Assembly: GCF_011395035.1 (NCBI RefSeq)
Contig: NZ_CP024768.1
Span: 1,025,225-1,089,224 of the forward strand
Direction: 5' to 3'
Origin: Pantoea cypripedii
GTDB taxonomy: Bacteria; Pseudomonadota; Gammaproteobacteria; Enterobacterales; Enterobacteriaceae
Length of the DNA: 64,000 bases
Below the pieces are notes generated by a model that saw only the letters and a program-made list of their open reading frames with translations, was not told where the DNA came from and did not search any database. Made by a program: the position numbers and the translations under genes. Each line of letters starts with the position of its first letter. The first letter of the stretch is position 1. Positions 35,389-45,272 of this stretch are shown piece by piece.

Positions 35389-37896
35389 CTATTGGCGTAC
35401 CGGCGGCTTAAAGCGCAGCAGACGATTCGCATTACTCACCACGGTGATGGAAGAGAGTGCCATCGCTGCCCCAGCCACGATCGGGCTAAGCAGCATCCCG
35501 GTAAACGGATAAAGTACACCTGCTGCAATCGGAATGCCTAAACTATTGTAAACAAATGCCCCCAGCAGGTTTTGCCGCATATTTCGTAACGTGGCGCGGG
35601 AAATGGCCAGCGCATCGGCGACGCAGTGCAGGTCGTTGCGCATCAGCGCCATGGCGGCGGTTTCAACGGCGACATCGCTGCCACCGCCCATGGCAATTCC
35701 CACATCCGCCTGTGCCAGTGCCGGTGCGTCGTTAATACCATCGCCCACCATCACCACTTTGCGCCCCTGCTGTTGTAACTGCGCAATGGCCTGCGCTTTT
35801 CCTTCAGGCAGTACGCCCGCAATAACCTGATCAATTCCGGCTTCGGCAGCGATGGCCCGCGCGGTTTTTTCATGATCGCCGGTCAGCATGATCAACTGAT
35901 ATCCCTGTTGATGCAGGCGTTGCAGCGCGTCGCGGCTCTCCGGACGCAAGCTGTCACGTAAGGCGATCAACCCGAGCAGTTGGTGCTCATCCGCCAGTAG
36001 CACCGGCGTGGCTCCCTGCGCTGCCAGCCGCTCAATGTCGTCACGCGCGACCGCACAATCCACCTGCTGTGCTTCCATCAACGCAAGGTTGCCCAGCAAC
36101 AACGTTCTGCCCGCGACTTTAGCGCTGACACCCTTGCCGCGTATTGTACGAAATTGCTCAATTTCAGCGGCAGGCAGCTCTGGGGTCGCCTCAACGATCG
36201 CTTTTGCCAGTGGATGGCTGGAGTCTTGCTCCAGCTGTGCCGCCGCCTGCAGCACCTGCTGACGATCCCAGTTGGCATACAACAGCACATCATTCACCTG
36301 TGGCGATCCCTGCGTCAGGGTGCCGGTTTTATCGAATACCAGCGTGTCCACTTCGCTGGCGCGTTGTAGCGCATCAGCATCCCGTACCAGCACACCCAGC
36401 TCTGCGGCACGCCCCACACCGGCAATCACTGACATGGGCGTTGCCAGTCCAAGGGCGCAGGGACAGGCGATAATCAATACCGTGGTGACAATGACCAGCG
36501 TGTAAGCCAGCTGCGGTTGTGGGCCAGCCAGATACCAGATCAACCCGCTGAGCAGGGCAATCGCCACGACCACGGGCACAAATATTGCGGAGATACGGTC
36601 AGCAAGGCGTCCGATATCGGGTTTGCTGCTCTGTGCCTGACGGACCAGATTGATGATGCGCGCCAGAGTGGTATGGCTGCCGGTGGCGCGAGCAATAAAT
36701 CGCAGCGTACCGTCCTGTACCAGCGTACCGGCGTAGACTTTGTCTCCAGATTGTTTGCTTTGCGGTACGGCTTCGCCCGTCAGCATGGCTTCATCGCACC
36801 AGGCTTCGCCGCTGTCGACTTCGCCATCGACCGGTACGCGGTCACCGGTGACCAGTTTGATCAGCATACCGGGCTGCACTTCACTCAGCGGCAGCAGAGT
36901 TTCCCCCTGATCGCTGATGACACGGGCCTGGGCCGGGGTTAAATCCAGCAAACGTTCCAGTGCCTGGGAAGCCCGTTGCCGTGCCCGTTGTTCAAGCGCA
37001 TGGCCCAGATTGATCAAACCAATGATCATCACGCTGGCTTCAAAATAGAGATGACGCGCCTGCACCGGGAAAAATTCGGGCCACAGCGCCACGCTCATGG
37101 AATAGAGCCAGGCAGCACCGGTGCCGAGGGCAACTAGCGTATCCATGGTTGCGGTGCCGTGACGCAGGCTGCGCCAGGCGCTGCGGTAGAAGTGGCCGCC
37201 TGCTATCACCATCACCAGTAACGTTATGACCCCCAGCGTGCGCCATAACGTGATGTTGCTGGCGCTGAGCATCATATTGTCACCCAGCATGCCCCAGATC
37301 ATCATCGGTACGCCGAGCAACAACGCCAGTGCCGATTGCCAGCCAAATCGGCGCATTGCCTGGCGGGCGCTGACCTGCTGACGTTCACGGCGGGTTTGTT
37401 CATCTTCGATAATTTCTGCGGAATAACCAGCCTGATCGACCGCTCCAATCAAAGCCGCAGGTTGTGCATCACCGAGCACCAGCGCGCTGCGCTCACCCAG
37501 ATTCACGCGTGCCTGACTCACGCCAGGCACCTTTTGCAGTGCCCGCTCAACACGGCTGACACAACTGGCACAGCTCATTCCACCAATTATCAGGTGATGG
37601 ACGGGCTGAGTTTCATCTGCCGGGGGCGAATAGGACTCCGTTGCCAGCGCCTCCGGCTGCGGCTCTGATGCTGCCAACGGTTCAGACTTTGGGCTGTCTT
37701 TCAACGCCGCGTGATACCCTGCCTGTTCTACGGTGGCGATCAGATCGCTGGCGCTGGCGGCACCCGTGACACGCGCTTCCTGCTGAGTCACCTCAGCCTG
37801 TTCAACATCGCTGCGCTGTTCCAGCGCCTCTTTGACCCGTTTGACGCAGTGGCCACAGGATAAGCCATCCAGCGCCAGTAACTGTGTATGTGACAT
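35389..37896 (-). CDS. copA: Cu(I)-exporting P1B-type ATPase CopA
   Basis: This 835-residue protein has two N-terminal heavy-metal domains (GLSCGHCVKR and GMSCASCVSR, each CxxC), eight membrane helices with transport motif CPC in IIACPCALGLATP, phosphorylation motif DKTGTLT and hinge MVGDGINDAPALAQAD. It pumps Cu+ to the periplasm. Its promoter is CueR-type (see 37953-37983), and it is divergent from cueR. Confidence 0.97.
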   Translation of the reverse strand: MSHTQLLALDGLSCGHCVKRVKEALEQRSDVEQAEVTQQEARVTGAASASDLIATVEQAGYHAALKDSPKSEPLAASEPQPEALATESYSPPADETQPVHHLIIGGMSCASCVSRVERALQKVPGVSQARVNLGERSALVLGDAQPAALIGAVDQAGYSAEIIEDEQTRRERQQVSARQAMRRFGWQSALALLLGVPMMIWGMLGDNMMLSASNITLWRTLGVITLLVMVIAGGHFYRSAWRSLRHGTATMDTLVALGTGAAWLYSMSVALWPEFFPVQARHLYFEASVMIIGLINLGHALEQRARQRASQALERLLDLTPAQARVISDQGETLLPLSEVQPGMLIKLVTGDRVPVDGEVDSGEAWCDEAMLTGEAVPQSKQSGDKVYAGTLVQDGTLRFIARATGSHTTLARIINLVRQAQSSKPDIGRLADRISAIFVPVVVAIALLSGLIWYLAGPQPQLAYTLVIVTTVLIIACPCALGLATPMSVIAGVGRAAELGVLVRDADALQRASEVDTLVFDKTGTLTQGSPQVNDVLLYANWDRQQVLQAAAQLEQDSSHPLAKAIVEATPELPAAEIEQFRTIRGKGVSAKVAGRTLLLGNLALMEAQQVDCAVARDDIERLAAQGATPVLLADEHQLLGLIALRDSLRPESRDALQRLHQQGYQLIMLTGDHEKTARAIAAEAGIDQVIAGVLPEGKAQAIAQLQQQGRKVVMVGDGINDAPALAQADVGIAMGGGSDVAVETAAMALMRNDLHCVADALAISRATLRNMRQNLLGAFVYNSLGIPIAAGVLYPFTGMLLSPIVAGAAMALSSITVVSNANRLLRFKPPVRQ

Positions 37897-37952
37897 GTTT
37901 AACTCCTTATGCGTTCAGGTTTGACTGCATGCAGACTTTGCATTAGTTATAA

Positions 37953-37983
37953 AGCCTAAACCTTCCATTCAGGGGAAGGTCAA
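37953..37983 (-). promoter_or_regulatory. CueR-controlled copA promoter
   Basis: On the minus strand -35 TTGACC and -10 TAGGCT are 19 bp apart, the overlong spacer typical of MerR-family targets. The dyad ACCTTCC...GGAAGGT (37960-37980) fills the spacer and matches the E. coli CueR site arms. Confidence 0.93.
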
Positions 37984-37992
37984 GGGGAGCAT

Positions 37993-38409
37993 ATGAACAT
38001 TAGCGATGTTGCCAAAAAAACCGGGCTGACCAGCAAAGCGATTCGTTTCTACGAAGAGAAGGGCGTTGTGACACCGCCGCTACGTAGCGAAAATGGTTAT
38101 CGCAGTTACAATCCACACCATATTGATGAACTCAACCTGCTACGCCAGGCGCGGCAGGTGGGTTTCACCCTTGAAGAGTGCCGCGAACTGGTGACGCTGT
38201 TCAATGATCCTGCGCGTCATAGTGCTGATGTGAAGGCGCGAACGTTGCAAAAAGCGGATGAGATTGCGGCCCATATCGAGGAATTACATGCAATGCGTGC
38301 ACGTTTGCTGGCGCTGGCCGAAGCTTGCCCGGGTGATGATGGCGCAGAATGCCCCATCATCAATCACCTGGCGGGGTGCTGCCATCAGGATGCCGGGAAA
38401 CGCGGCTGA
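37993..38409 (+). CDS. cueR: Copper-responsive MerR-type regulator CueR
   Basis: This 138-residue regulator has an N-terminal MerR helix-turn-helix (MNISDVAKKTGLTSKAIRFYEEKGV) and a C-terminal Cu+-binding loop ACPGDDGAECP with the two Cys eight residues apart, as in E. coli Cys112/Cys120. A further CC pair lies in AGCCHQ. It activates copA in the presence of Cu+. Its last 25 bp overlap the convergent ybbJ. Confidence 0.96.
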   Translation: MNISDVAKKTGLTSKAIRFYEEKGVVTPPLRSENGYRSYNPHHIDELNLLRQARQVGFTLEECRELVTLFNDPARHSADVKARTLQKADEIAAHIEELHAMRARLLALAEACPGDDGAECPIINHLAGCCHQDAGKRG

Positions 38410-38846
38410 ATCCGTAGCGTAATGCCGACCACACCCGTGACCACCACCTGAGTACCGGCAGGCAGATCGTTTTCTGCCTGCACACGCCAGCTGCTGTCGC
38501 CAATGCGTATATGGCCGGTGCCATCTTTCAGGGCGCTCTCCAGCGTGAAGTGTTGCCCGATCAGTTGCGTACCGCGCTGATTGAGAACGTTAGGCTGCTG
38601 AGAGGCTTCGCGGTAGCGCATCCAGCGATACCAGAAAAACACGCACAGCAGCGTTAATACCGCAAACAACACGCCCTGGCTGGTCCAGGTGAAGGGAAAA
38701 AACCACTCAATGATGCCGACCAGCACCGCCGCCAGTCCGCTCCACAGCAGATAGCCACTGGTGCCAAGCATCTCAGCAGCCAGCAGCAGGCCGCCAACTG
38801 TGAGCCAGAACCAGTGTGGATGCGCAATCAGCTCCATCAGGATCAC
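38385..38846 (-). CDS. ybbJ: NfeD-like membrane protein YbbJ
   Basis: This 153-residue protein has three N-terminal membrane helices and a C-terminal OB-fold NfeD domain (LIGQHFTLESALKDGTGHIRIGDSSWRVQ). NfeD proteins pair with SPFH proteins; qmcA is the overlapping upstream gene (4 bp), which supports a membrane-microdomain role. Confidence 0.94.
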   Translation of the reverse strand: MILMELIAHPHWFWLTVGGLLLAAEMLGTSGYLLWSGLAAVLVGIIEWFFPFTWTSQGVLFAVLTLLCVFFWYRWMRYREASQQPNVLNQRGTQLIGQHFTLESALKDGTGHIRIGDSSWRVQAENDLPAGTQVVVTGVVGITLRIQPRFPAS

Positions 38847-39757
38847 GGTTTGCGCTCCCGACCGCTGTCTTTCAGCAATTCGCTAATCCCGGCCACTGAA
38901 CCGAGCAGGCTGCTGGCATCCAGCGGCATCATCACCACTTTGCTGTTATTCGCCTCACCAATTTTTTGCAGCGCATCGGTATATTTTTGTGCCACAAAGT
39001 AGTTCACCGCCTGGATATCCCCGGCAGCAATCGCCTCGGATACCATACGGGTTGCATTGGCTTCGGCCTGCGCCTGACGTTCTCGTGCTTCGGCGTGCAG
39101 GAAGGCTGACGTCCGTTCACCTTCTGCTTTCAGAATCTGGGATTGTTTTTCACCCTCGGCGCGTAAAATGGCGGCCTGGCGTACTCCTTCGGCGGTCAGA
39201 ATATCGGCACGCTTGGTTCGTTCGGCTTTCATCTGCGCGTTCATGGCGGCAATCAGTTCCTGCGGCGGACGCACATCACGAATTTCGATACGGGTGATTT
39301 TCACGCCCCAGGGGTTGGTCGCTTCATCGACAATGTGCAGCAGACGGGTATTGATGTTATCGCGCTGCGACAGCATCTCATCCAGCTCCATGCCGCCGAG
39401 AACGGTACGGATGTTAGTCATGGTGAGATTGATGATCGCCAGCTCAAGGTTGCTGACTTCATACGCCGCCCGTGCCGGATCGACCGCCTGAATAAAGCAC
39501 ACGGCGTCGATAGTCACGTTGGCGTTGTCTTTGGAAATGATTTCCTGAGAAGGAATATCAAGGACCCGTTCCATCATGTTGACCTTGCGGCCAATGCGGT
39601 CCATAAAGGGAACAACTAAACTCAGACCGGGTTGCAGGGTGCGGGTATAACGCCCAAAGCGTTCCACCGTCCACTGATACCCCTGTGGCACAATTTTTAC
39701 TCCGGCCCATACAGTAACCAGCGCGAGTACGATGATTACTGGCATCACAGTCAACAT
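38843..39757 (-). CDS. qmcA: SPFH-domain membrane protein QmcA
   Basis: This 304-residue stomatin-like protein has one N-terminal membrane helix (VMPVIIVLALVTVWAGVKIVPQG), the SPFH domain to about residue 190, and a Glu/Ala/Arg-rich coiled coil (GVRQAAILRAEGEKQSQILKAEGERTSAF). Function is linked to membrane quality control with FtsH/HflKC in E. coli. It is co-transcribed with ybbJ. Confidence 0.95.
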   Translation of the reverse strand: MLTVMPVIIVLALVTVWAGVKIVPQGYQWTVERFGRYTRTLQPGLSLVVPFMDRIGRKVNMMERVLDIPSQEIISKDNANVTIDAVCFIQAVDPARAAYEVSNLELAIINLTMTNIRTVLGGMELDEMLSQRDNINTRLLHIVDEATNPWGVKITRIEIRDVRPPQELIAAMNAQMKAERTKRADILTAEGVRQAAILRAEGEKQSQILKAEGERTSAFLHAEARERQAQAEANATRMVSEAIAAGDIQAVNYFVAQKYTDALQKIGEANNSKVVMMPLDASSLLGSVAGISELLKDSGRERKP

Positions 39758-39821
39758 ATAACCTCCTGGTTGTCAGATATACAGGGCCGAGTCGCTTCGG
39801 CCCCCGAGTACTCCGTGCTGG

Positions 39822-40676
39822 TCAGTACAGCAGCGAATACAACTGGCGGCGATAGCGAGCCGCCAGGGCATCACCCGTTCCCAGCGCTGCCAGAATTTCC
39901 TGCAACATCTTACGCACCTGGCCGTCACCGGCGTTGAGATCGCTTTTCAGGAAGCCAAACAGCAGCTCAAGCGCTTCTTCATTACGGCCCACCTGATGCA
40001 GCTGTAACGACAGTTTAGCAGCCAGGTCGGCGTTCGCGGGGTCCTTTGCCAGCTGTTCCTGCAAATGCTGGATTTCAGGCGTGTCGGCGGCCTGTTTCAG
40101 CAATTCGATTTGTGCTACCAGGCTCTGATAACGGGTATCCTGATCCTGCAACGGCACCACGTTGAGCACCGCTTCCGCTTCGTCGCTGCGGTTCAGGGTG
40201 ATCAGCACTTCTGCCAGCAGAAAACCAATTTCACTGGCCTGATTGCTTAACTGCCAGGCGTCTTTCAGCAGCGGCAGCGCTTCCAGTGGTTTGCCTTCAT
40301 CCAGCAGGGCCATCGCCTGCTGTGCCTTCAACTCTTCTTCACGCGGCAGGACTTTTTGCAGCAGGGCGCGAATGGCTTCTTCGGGCTGGGGGCCCTGGAA
40401 ACCATCGACAGGCTGACCATTCTGGAACAGATAAACCGTTGGCAGAGAGCGCAGACCAAACTGGGAAGCCACCATCTGCTCTTTATCGCAATCCAGTTTC
40501 GCCAGAATAAACTGCCCGGCATACTCCTGAGCCAGATGCTCCAGCACCGGCGTCAGTTGCTGACAGTGCTGGCTACGGTCGGACCAGAAATAAAATAGCA
40601 CCGGCAGCTGCGTGGATTGTTCCAGCGTCTGATGCAGGTTGGATTCGTTGATGTCGATAATTAAAGCGTGTGACAT
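39822..40676 (-). CDS. cnoX: Chaperedoxin CnoX (YbbN)
   Basis: This 284-residue protein has an N-terminal thioredoxin fold whose active site is SQHC instead of CxxC (FYFWSDRSQHCQQLTPVLE), then C-terminal TPR repeats. The E. coli homologue protects substrates from overoxidation and hands them to GroEL/DnaK after bleach stress. Confidence 0.96.
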   Translation of the reverse strand: MSHALIIDINESNLHQTLEQSTQLPVLFYFWSDRSQHCQQLTPVLEHLAQEYAGQFILAKLDCDKEQMVASQFGLRSLPTVYLFQNGQPVDGFQGPQPEEAIRALLQKVLPREEELKAQQAMALLDEGKPLEALPLLKDAWQLSNQASEIGFLLAEVLITLNRSDEAEAVLNVVPLQDQDTRYQSLVAQIELLKQAADTPEIQHLQEQLAKDPANADLAAKLSLQLHQVGRNEEALELLFGFLKSDLNAGDGQVRKMLQEILAALGTGDALAARYRRQLYSLLY

Positions 40677-40755
40677 GAATGCGTCTCTTTGCTGAAAGTG
40701 TGTTGAGAATATGGGGGCAAGCTACCCGGCTTCAAGTTCAAATCAGAGTTGCAGG

Positions 40756-41529
40756 CTATTTGCTGCGCAAAATGCGATCCAGCATCCAGCCCGGCAAGAT
40801 GCGTTTTAACAGGCTCATACTCCAGGCCACCAGCGTCACCGGATAGCGCAGGCGCGGGTGCTGACTTTCCAGCGCATGACGGAGCTTCGGTAAAATCGCC
40901 TCGGGCGGCAGGGTGAAGCGCGCGGCAATACCGGGATTGCGCACCGGTTTATCGCTCTCGCCCTGATGAACGTTATCGGTGAAGCGGGTACGAATCGGCC
41001 CAGGTTCAATCAGGCTGACACGGACGCCGGACTGACGCAACTCCATCCGCAGCGCATCACTCCAGGCTTCCAGCGCATATTTACTGGCGGCGTAAGCGCC
41101 GCGTCCGGGGGTGGAAATCAGCCCCAGCACTGAGCTGGTGTTGATGATACGACCATTGCCGCTGGCTTTCAGCGCGGGCAGCAGACGCATCGTCAACTGA
41201 TGCGTGCCAAAAAAGTTGGTGGAGAATTGCTGTTCCAGTTGCTGACGCGACAGGCTTTCGAGCGGTCCGTAAATGCCAAAGCCACCGTTGTTGAACAAAC
41301 CGTGCAGGCGATTTTCCGTCAGCGCAATCACCTGGTCAGCGGCGGCATCGACGCTGGCCGGATCGTCAAGATCCAGCGCTATCCCGATAAAACCCAGCGC
41401 ATGCATACGTTCTACGTCTTCTGCCCGACGGCAGGCAGCAATGACACGATACCCGCGTGACAGCAGATCATTTGCCGCCACCAGGCCAATCCCACTGGAA
41501 CAGCCGGTAATAAGAATCGATTTTTGCAT
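40756..41529 (-). CDS. ybbO: Short-chain dehydrogenase YbbO
   Basis: This 257-residue SDR has cofactor motif GCSSGIG near the N-terminus and catalytic YAASK with an upstream Ser (NTSSVLG). E. coli YbbO is reported to reduce aldehydes. The C-terminal MSLLKRILPGWMLDRILRSK is amphipathic. Confidence 0.92.
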   Translation of the reverse strand: MQKSILITGCSSGIGLVAANDLLSRGYRVIAACRRAEDVERMHALGFIGIALDLDDPASVDAAADQVIALTENRLHGLFNNGGFGIYGPLESLSRQQLEQQFSTNFFGTHQLTMRLLPALKASGNGRIINTSSVLGLISTPGRGAYAASKYALEAWSDALRMELRQSGVRVSLIEPGPIRTRFTDNVHQGESDKPVRNPGIAARFTLPPEAILPKLRHALESQHPRLRYPVTLVAWSMSLLKRILPGWMLDRILRSK

Positions 41530-41560
41530 AACTTTACCTGTTAAAAATCACGCGCCTGCG

Positions 41561-42187
41561 TTAATCATGCTTTACTAGCGGGGCCAGTTCTTTCGCCATC
41601 ACTCCAGCGATAAAGGGCTGCGCATCCGGATTCGGATGAATACCATCCTGCTGCATCCATTCCGGTTTCAGGTAGACCTGCTCCATAAAGAAGGGCACCA
41701 GAGGAATGTCGTACTGTTGTGCCAGCTGCGGATAAATCGCGCTAAACGCCTCCGTATAACGACGTCCATAATTTGCCGGTAAACGAATCTGCATCAGCAG
41801 CGGCTGGGCATTTGCCGCTTTTACGTCGTTGATGATTTTGCTCAGATCCTGCGCGATATTCTGCGGTGGGAAGCCGCGCAGACCATCGTTACCGCCCAAT
41901 TCGATTAACACCCAGCGCGGTTGATGCTGTTTTAATAACGCCGGTAAACGCGCCAGTCCTTGTTCGGTGGTATCGCCGCTGATACTGGCGTTGATAATTC
42001 TGGGCTGCTGCTGCCATTGTTTATCCAGCAGGCTCGGCCAGGCGACGGTGGCGGACATCCGGTAACCGGCGCTAAGGCTATCGCCCAGCACCAGCAGGGT
42101 ATCAGCCGCGGCAAGACGTGACACCAGCAGAAGCAATAACAACAGGAAGGGATAATGCCAGCGGAAAACATTGTTGAAGTTCATCAT
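41561..42187 (-). CDS. tesA: Acyl-CoA thioesterase I/protease I TesA
   Basis: This 208-residue periplasmic SGNH hydrolase has signal peptide MMNFNNVFRWHYPFLLLLLL...AAA, block I GDSLSAGY (nucleophile Ser), block III GGND and block V DGIHP. The start at 42187 gives the E. coli-like MMNFNN; longer in-frame sequence antisense to ybbA has no homology. The 5' end overlaps the divergent ybbA start by 33 bp, also seen in E. coli. Confidence 0.96.
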   Translation of the reverse strand: MMNFNNVFRWHYPFLLLLLLLVSRLAAADTLLVLGDSLSAGYRMSATVAWPSLLDKQWQQQPRIINASISGDTTEQGLARLPALLKQHQPRWVLIELGGNDGLRGFPPQNIAQDLSKIINDVKAANAQPLLMQIRLPANYGRRYTEAFSAIYPQLAQQYDIPLVPFFMEQVYLKPEWMQQDGIHPNPDAQPFIAGVMAKELAPLVKHD

Positions 42188-42841
42188 CTTACTAAGTCCG
42201 TCGGTCAGGGAGAGCATCAGCTGACCATCCTTACCGGAGTTGAGCTGGTTGTCAAACCAGCCGAGACCATCGCGCTGATTGGTGAGTCGGGCTCGGGTAA
42301 ATCGACCCTGCTGGGTATCCTCGCTGGATTGGATGATGGCAGCAGTGGCGAAGTCCATCTGCTCGGTGAACCCCTGCATACCATGAATGAGGAGCAGCGC
42401 GCTGCGCTGCGTGCCCGTGAGGTCGGCTTTGTTTTTCAATCCTTTATGCTGGTGCCAACGTTAAATGCGCTGGAAAACGTGCAATTGCCTGCGCTGTTGC
42501 GCGGCGTGAGTGATCGGGAAAGCCGCGCTCAGGCGGTGGATTTGCTGACGCAGCTGGGATTGAAAGCGCGTTTGCATCATCTTCCCGCGCAACTTTCCGG
42601 TGGAGAACAACAGCGGGTGGCACTGGCCCGTGCTTTTAATGGACGCCCGGGTCTGCTGTTTGCTGATGAGCCGACCGGCAATCTCGATCGTCACACCGGT
42701 GACCGTATCGCCGATCTGCTGTTTTCCCTGAACCGGGATTTCGCCACCACCCTGATCCTGGTCACGCACGATGAACAACTGGCGGCGCGCTGCGATCGTC
42801 GTCTGCGGCTGCGTGACGGCAAATTGTGGGAGGAGTCATGA
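42155..42841 (+). CDS. ybbA: ABC transporter ATP-binding protein YbbA
   Basis: This 228-residue LolD/MacB-type ATPase has Walker A GESGSGKST, signature LSGGEQQRVALARA and Walker B LLFADEPTGNLD. It overlaps ybbP by 4 bp. The YbbA-YbbP complex forms a type VII ABC system; its link to TesA is suggested by conserved divergence. Confidence 0.95.
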   Translation: MPAENIVEVHHLTKSVGQGEHQLTILTGVELVVKPAETIALIGESGSGKSTLLGILAGLDDGSSGEVHLLGEPLHTMNEEQRAALRAREVGFVFQSFMLVPTLNALENVQLPALLRGVSDRESRAQAVDLLTQLGLKARLHHLPAQLSGGEQQRVALARAFNGRPGLLFADEPTGNLDRHTGDRIADLLFSLNRDFATTLILVTHDEQLAARCDRRLRLRDGKLWEES

Positions 42842-45255
42842 TCTGGCGCTGGTTCTGGCGCGAGTGGCGTTCGCCCTCGCTGTTGATCGTCTGGCTGGCG
42901 CTGACGCTGGCGGTGGCCTGTGTGCTGGCGTTGGGATCGATCAGCGACCGCATGGAAAAAGGATTGAGCCAGCAAAGCCGTGATTTTATGGCGGGCGATC
43001 GCACGTTGCGCAGCAGTTCGCCGGCACCGGAAGCCTGGCTGGCAAAGGCGCGCGAGGAGGGCTTGTCAGTCAGTCGCCAGCTCAGTTTTATGACCATGAC
43101 CTTTGCGCAGGAAACGCCGCAACTGGCGGATGTGAAGGCGGTTGATGATGCGTACCCGATGTTCGGTACCTTGCAAACGGATCCCCCCGGTCTGCGTCCG
43201 GCTGCCGGTACGGTGCTGGTGGCCCCGCGTTTGCTGGCGTTGCTCAACCTGAAAACCGGCGACCAGATTGATGTGGGTGACACCACGCTGCGTATTGCCG
43301 GGGAGGTGATTCAGGAGCCGGATGCGGGTTTCAATCCGTTCCAGACCGCACCGCGCCTGCTGATGAACCTGGCCGATGTGGAAAAAACCGGGGCCATTCA
43401 GCCAGGCAGCCGTCTCAGCTGGCGTTACAAATTCTCGGGCGATCCGGCCCCTCTGGCACGTTACGACAGCTGGATTCAACCACAGCTGAAGGCCGATCAG
43501 CGCTGGATCAGCGTCGAAAACTCAGAAGATGCCTTAGGGCGATCGATGCAGCGCGCGCAGCAATTTTTGCTGCTTTCAGCGTTGCTGACGCTGCTGCTGG
43601 CGATCGCCGCAGTTGCCGTGGCGATGAGCCACTATTGCCGCAGCCGCTATGATTTGGTGGCGGTGCTGAAAACCCTCGGTGCGACGCGGCGGGTGCTGCA
43701 ACGGTTAATCATCGGCCAGTGGCTGGCAGTGCTATTGCTGGCGGCGCTGGCGGGTAGTGTGCTGGGGCAGGGGATTGAAGTCATCCTGATGGTGATGCTG
43801 AAACCGGTCCTGCCTGCCGCGCTACCCGCCGCCAGTTTGTGGCCCTGGTTGTGGGCACTGGGGGCGATGTTTGTCATTTCGCTGCTGGTGGGGCTGCGAC
43901 CTTACCGTTTATTACTGGCAACCCAGCCGCTACGGGTTTTACGGCGGGATGCGGTGGCGGATGTCTGGCCGCTGCGCATCTATCTGCCGGTGATGGCGCT
44001 GGTGGTGATTGGTCTGCTGGCGCTGCTGATGGGCGGCAGCAAAATGTTATGGGCGCTGCTGGCGGGCGTAGTGATGCTGGCGTTATTACTGGCCTTACTT
44101 GGCTGGGGCGCGCTGCTGCTGTTGCGGCGTCTGGTGGTGCGCAATCTGGCGATGCGGCTGGCAATTAATCGCCTGCTACGCCAGCCTGCCATGACATTAA
44201 GCCAGCTGGCGGCCTTTTCGCTCTCCTTTATGCTGCTGGCGTTATTGCTGGTGATGCGCGGTGATCTGCTGGATCGCTGGCAACAACAATTGCCACCGGA
44301 TAGCCCCAACTATTTCCTGCTGAATATGACGCAGGAACAGGTGCCACAGGTGCGTGATTTCCTCAGTTCGCATCACATCAAAGCAGAAACTTTCTACCCC
44401 ATTATCCGCGCCCGTCTGACGCAGCTGAACGGCAAGGATGCCGATCCCAATATGGATAATGCTCTGAATCGTGAGCTGAATCTGACGTGGCAGGCGGATC
44501 GACCGGATCACAACCCGCTGGTGGCGGGCACCTGGCCACCGCATGCCGGAGAGGTTTCAGTCGAAACTGAACTGGCGGCTCGTCTGGGCGTGAAGCTGGG
44601 CGATACCCTGACTTTTAGCGGCGATACCCAGCAGTTCAGTGCCAAAATTACCAGCCTGCGTAAAGTTGACTGGGAAAGCATGCGACCGAACTTCTTCTTT
44701 ATCTTCCCGCCGGGCGCACTGGATGAGCAGCCGCAGACGTGGCTGACCAGCTTCCGGATGGCAAGCAATCCGGCATTACTGGCGCAACTGAATCGCAGCT
44801 TCCCCACCCTGAGTCTGCTGGATATTGGCAGCATACTGCGCCAGATTGGTCAGGTGCTGGCGCAGGTCAGCCAGGCGCTGGAAATCATGGTGGTGCTGGT
44901 GACGATTTGCGGTGTGTTGCTGTTGCTGGCACAAATCCAGGTCGGTATGCGCCAGCGCCGCCAGGAACTGGTGGTTTATCGCACGCTGGGGGCGAGTAAG
45001 CGCCTGCTGCGTGGGACGTTATGGTGCGAGTTCGCGCTGCTTGGCCTGGTATCGGGCGTGGCGGCGGCGCTGGGGGCGGAAGCAGCGCTGTGGGGATTAC
45101 AACGTAAGATCTTTGATTTCCCGTGGGAACCGGACTGGAGCTTATGGCTGGCGTTACCGATCACCGGCGCGGTTTTGCTGTCGTTGTGCGGCGGCTGGCT
45201 GGGGGTACGTTTGCTGAAAGGGAAGGCGTTGTTCAGAAAGTTTGAAGCGGCGTGA
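42838..45255 (+). CDS. ybbP: FtsX-like ABC permease YbbP
   Basis: This 805-residue permease has an N-terminal helix, a large periplasmic region (about 45-240) and two FtsX-type membrane blocks (SALLTLLLAIAAVAVAMSHYCRSRYDLVAVLKTLGATRR and VVLVTICGVLLLLAQIQVGMRQRRQELVVYRTLGASKR). The ATG at 42838 sits in the ATGA overlap with ybbA and is preferred to a start four codons earlier. Confidence 0.94.
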   Translation: MIWRWFWREWRSPSLLIVWLALTLAVACVLALGSISDRMEKGLSQQSRDFMAGDRTLRSSSPAPEAWLAKAREEGLSVSRQLSFMTMTFAQETPQLADVKAVDDAYPMFGTLQTDPPGLRPAAGTVLVAPRLLALLNLKTGDQIDVGDTTLRIAGEVIQEPDAGFNPFQTAPRLLMNLADVEKTGAIQPGSRLSWRYKFSGDPAPLARYDSWIQPQLKADQRWISVENSEDALGRSMQRAQQFLLLSALLTLLLAIAAVAVAMSHYCRSRYDLVAVLKTLGATRRVLQRLIIGQWLAVLLLAALAGSVLGQGIEVILMVMLKPVLPAALPAASLWPWLWALGAMFVISLLVGLRPYRLLLATQPLRVLRRDAVADVWPLRIYLPVMALVVIGLLALLMGGSKMLWALLAGVVMLALLLALLGWGALLLLRRLVVRNLAMRLAINRLLRQPAMTLSQLAAFSLSFMLLALLLVMRGDLLDRWQQQLPPDSPNYFLLNMTQEQVPQVRDFLSSHHIKAETFYPIIRARLTQLNGKDADPNMDNALNRELNLTWQADRPDHNPLVAGTWPPHAGEVSVETELAARLGVKLGDTLTFSGDTQQFSAKITSLRKVDWESMRPNFFFIFPPGALDEQPQTWLTSFRMASNPALLAQLNRSFPTLSLLDIGSILRQIGQVLAQVSQALEIMVVLVTICGVLLLLAQIQVGMRQRRQELVVYRTLGASKRLLRGTLWCEFALLGLVSGVAAALGAEAALWGLQRKIFDFPWEPDWSLWLALPITGAVLLSLCGGWLGVRLLKGKALFRKFEAA

Positions 45256-45272
45256 TTTGAAGGCACCTGACC

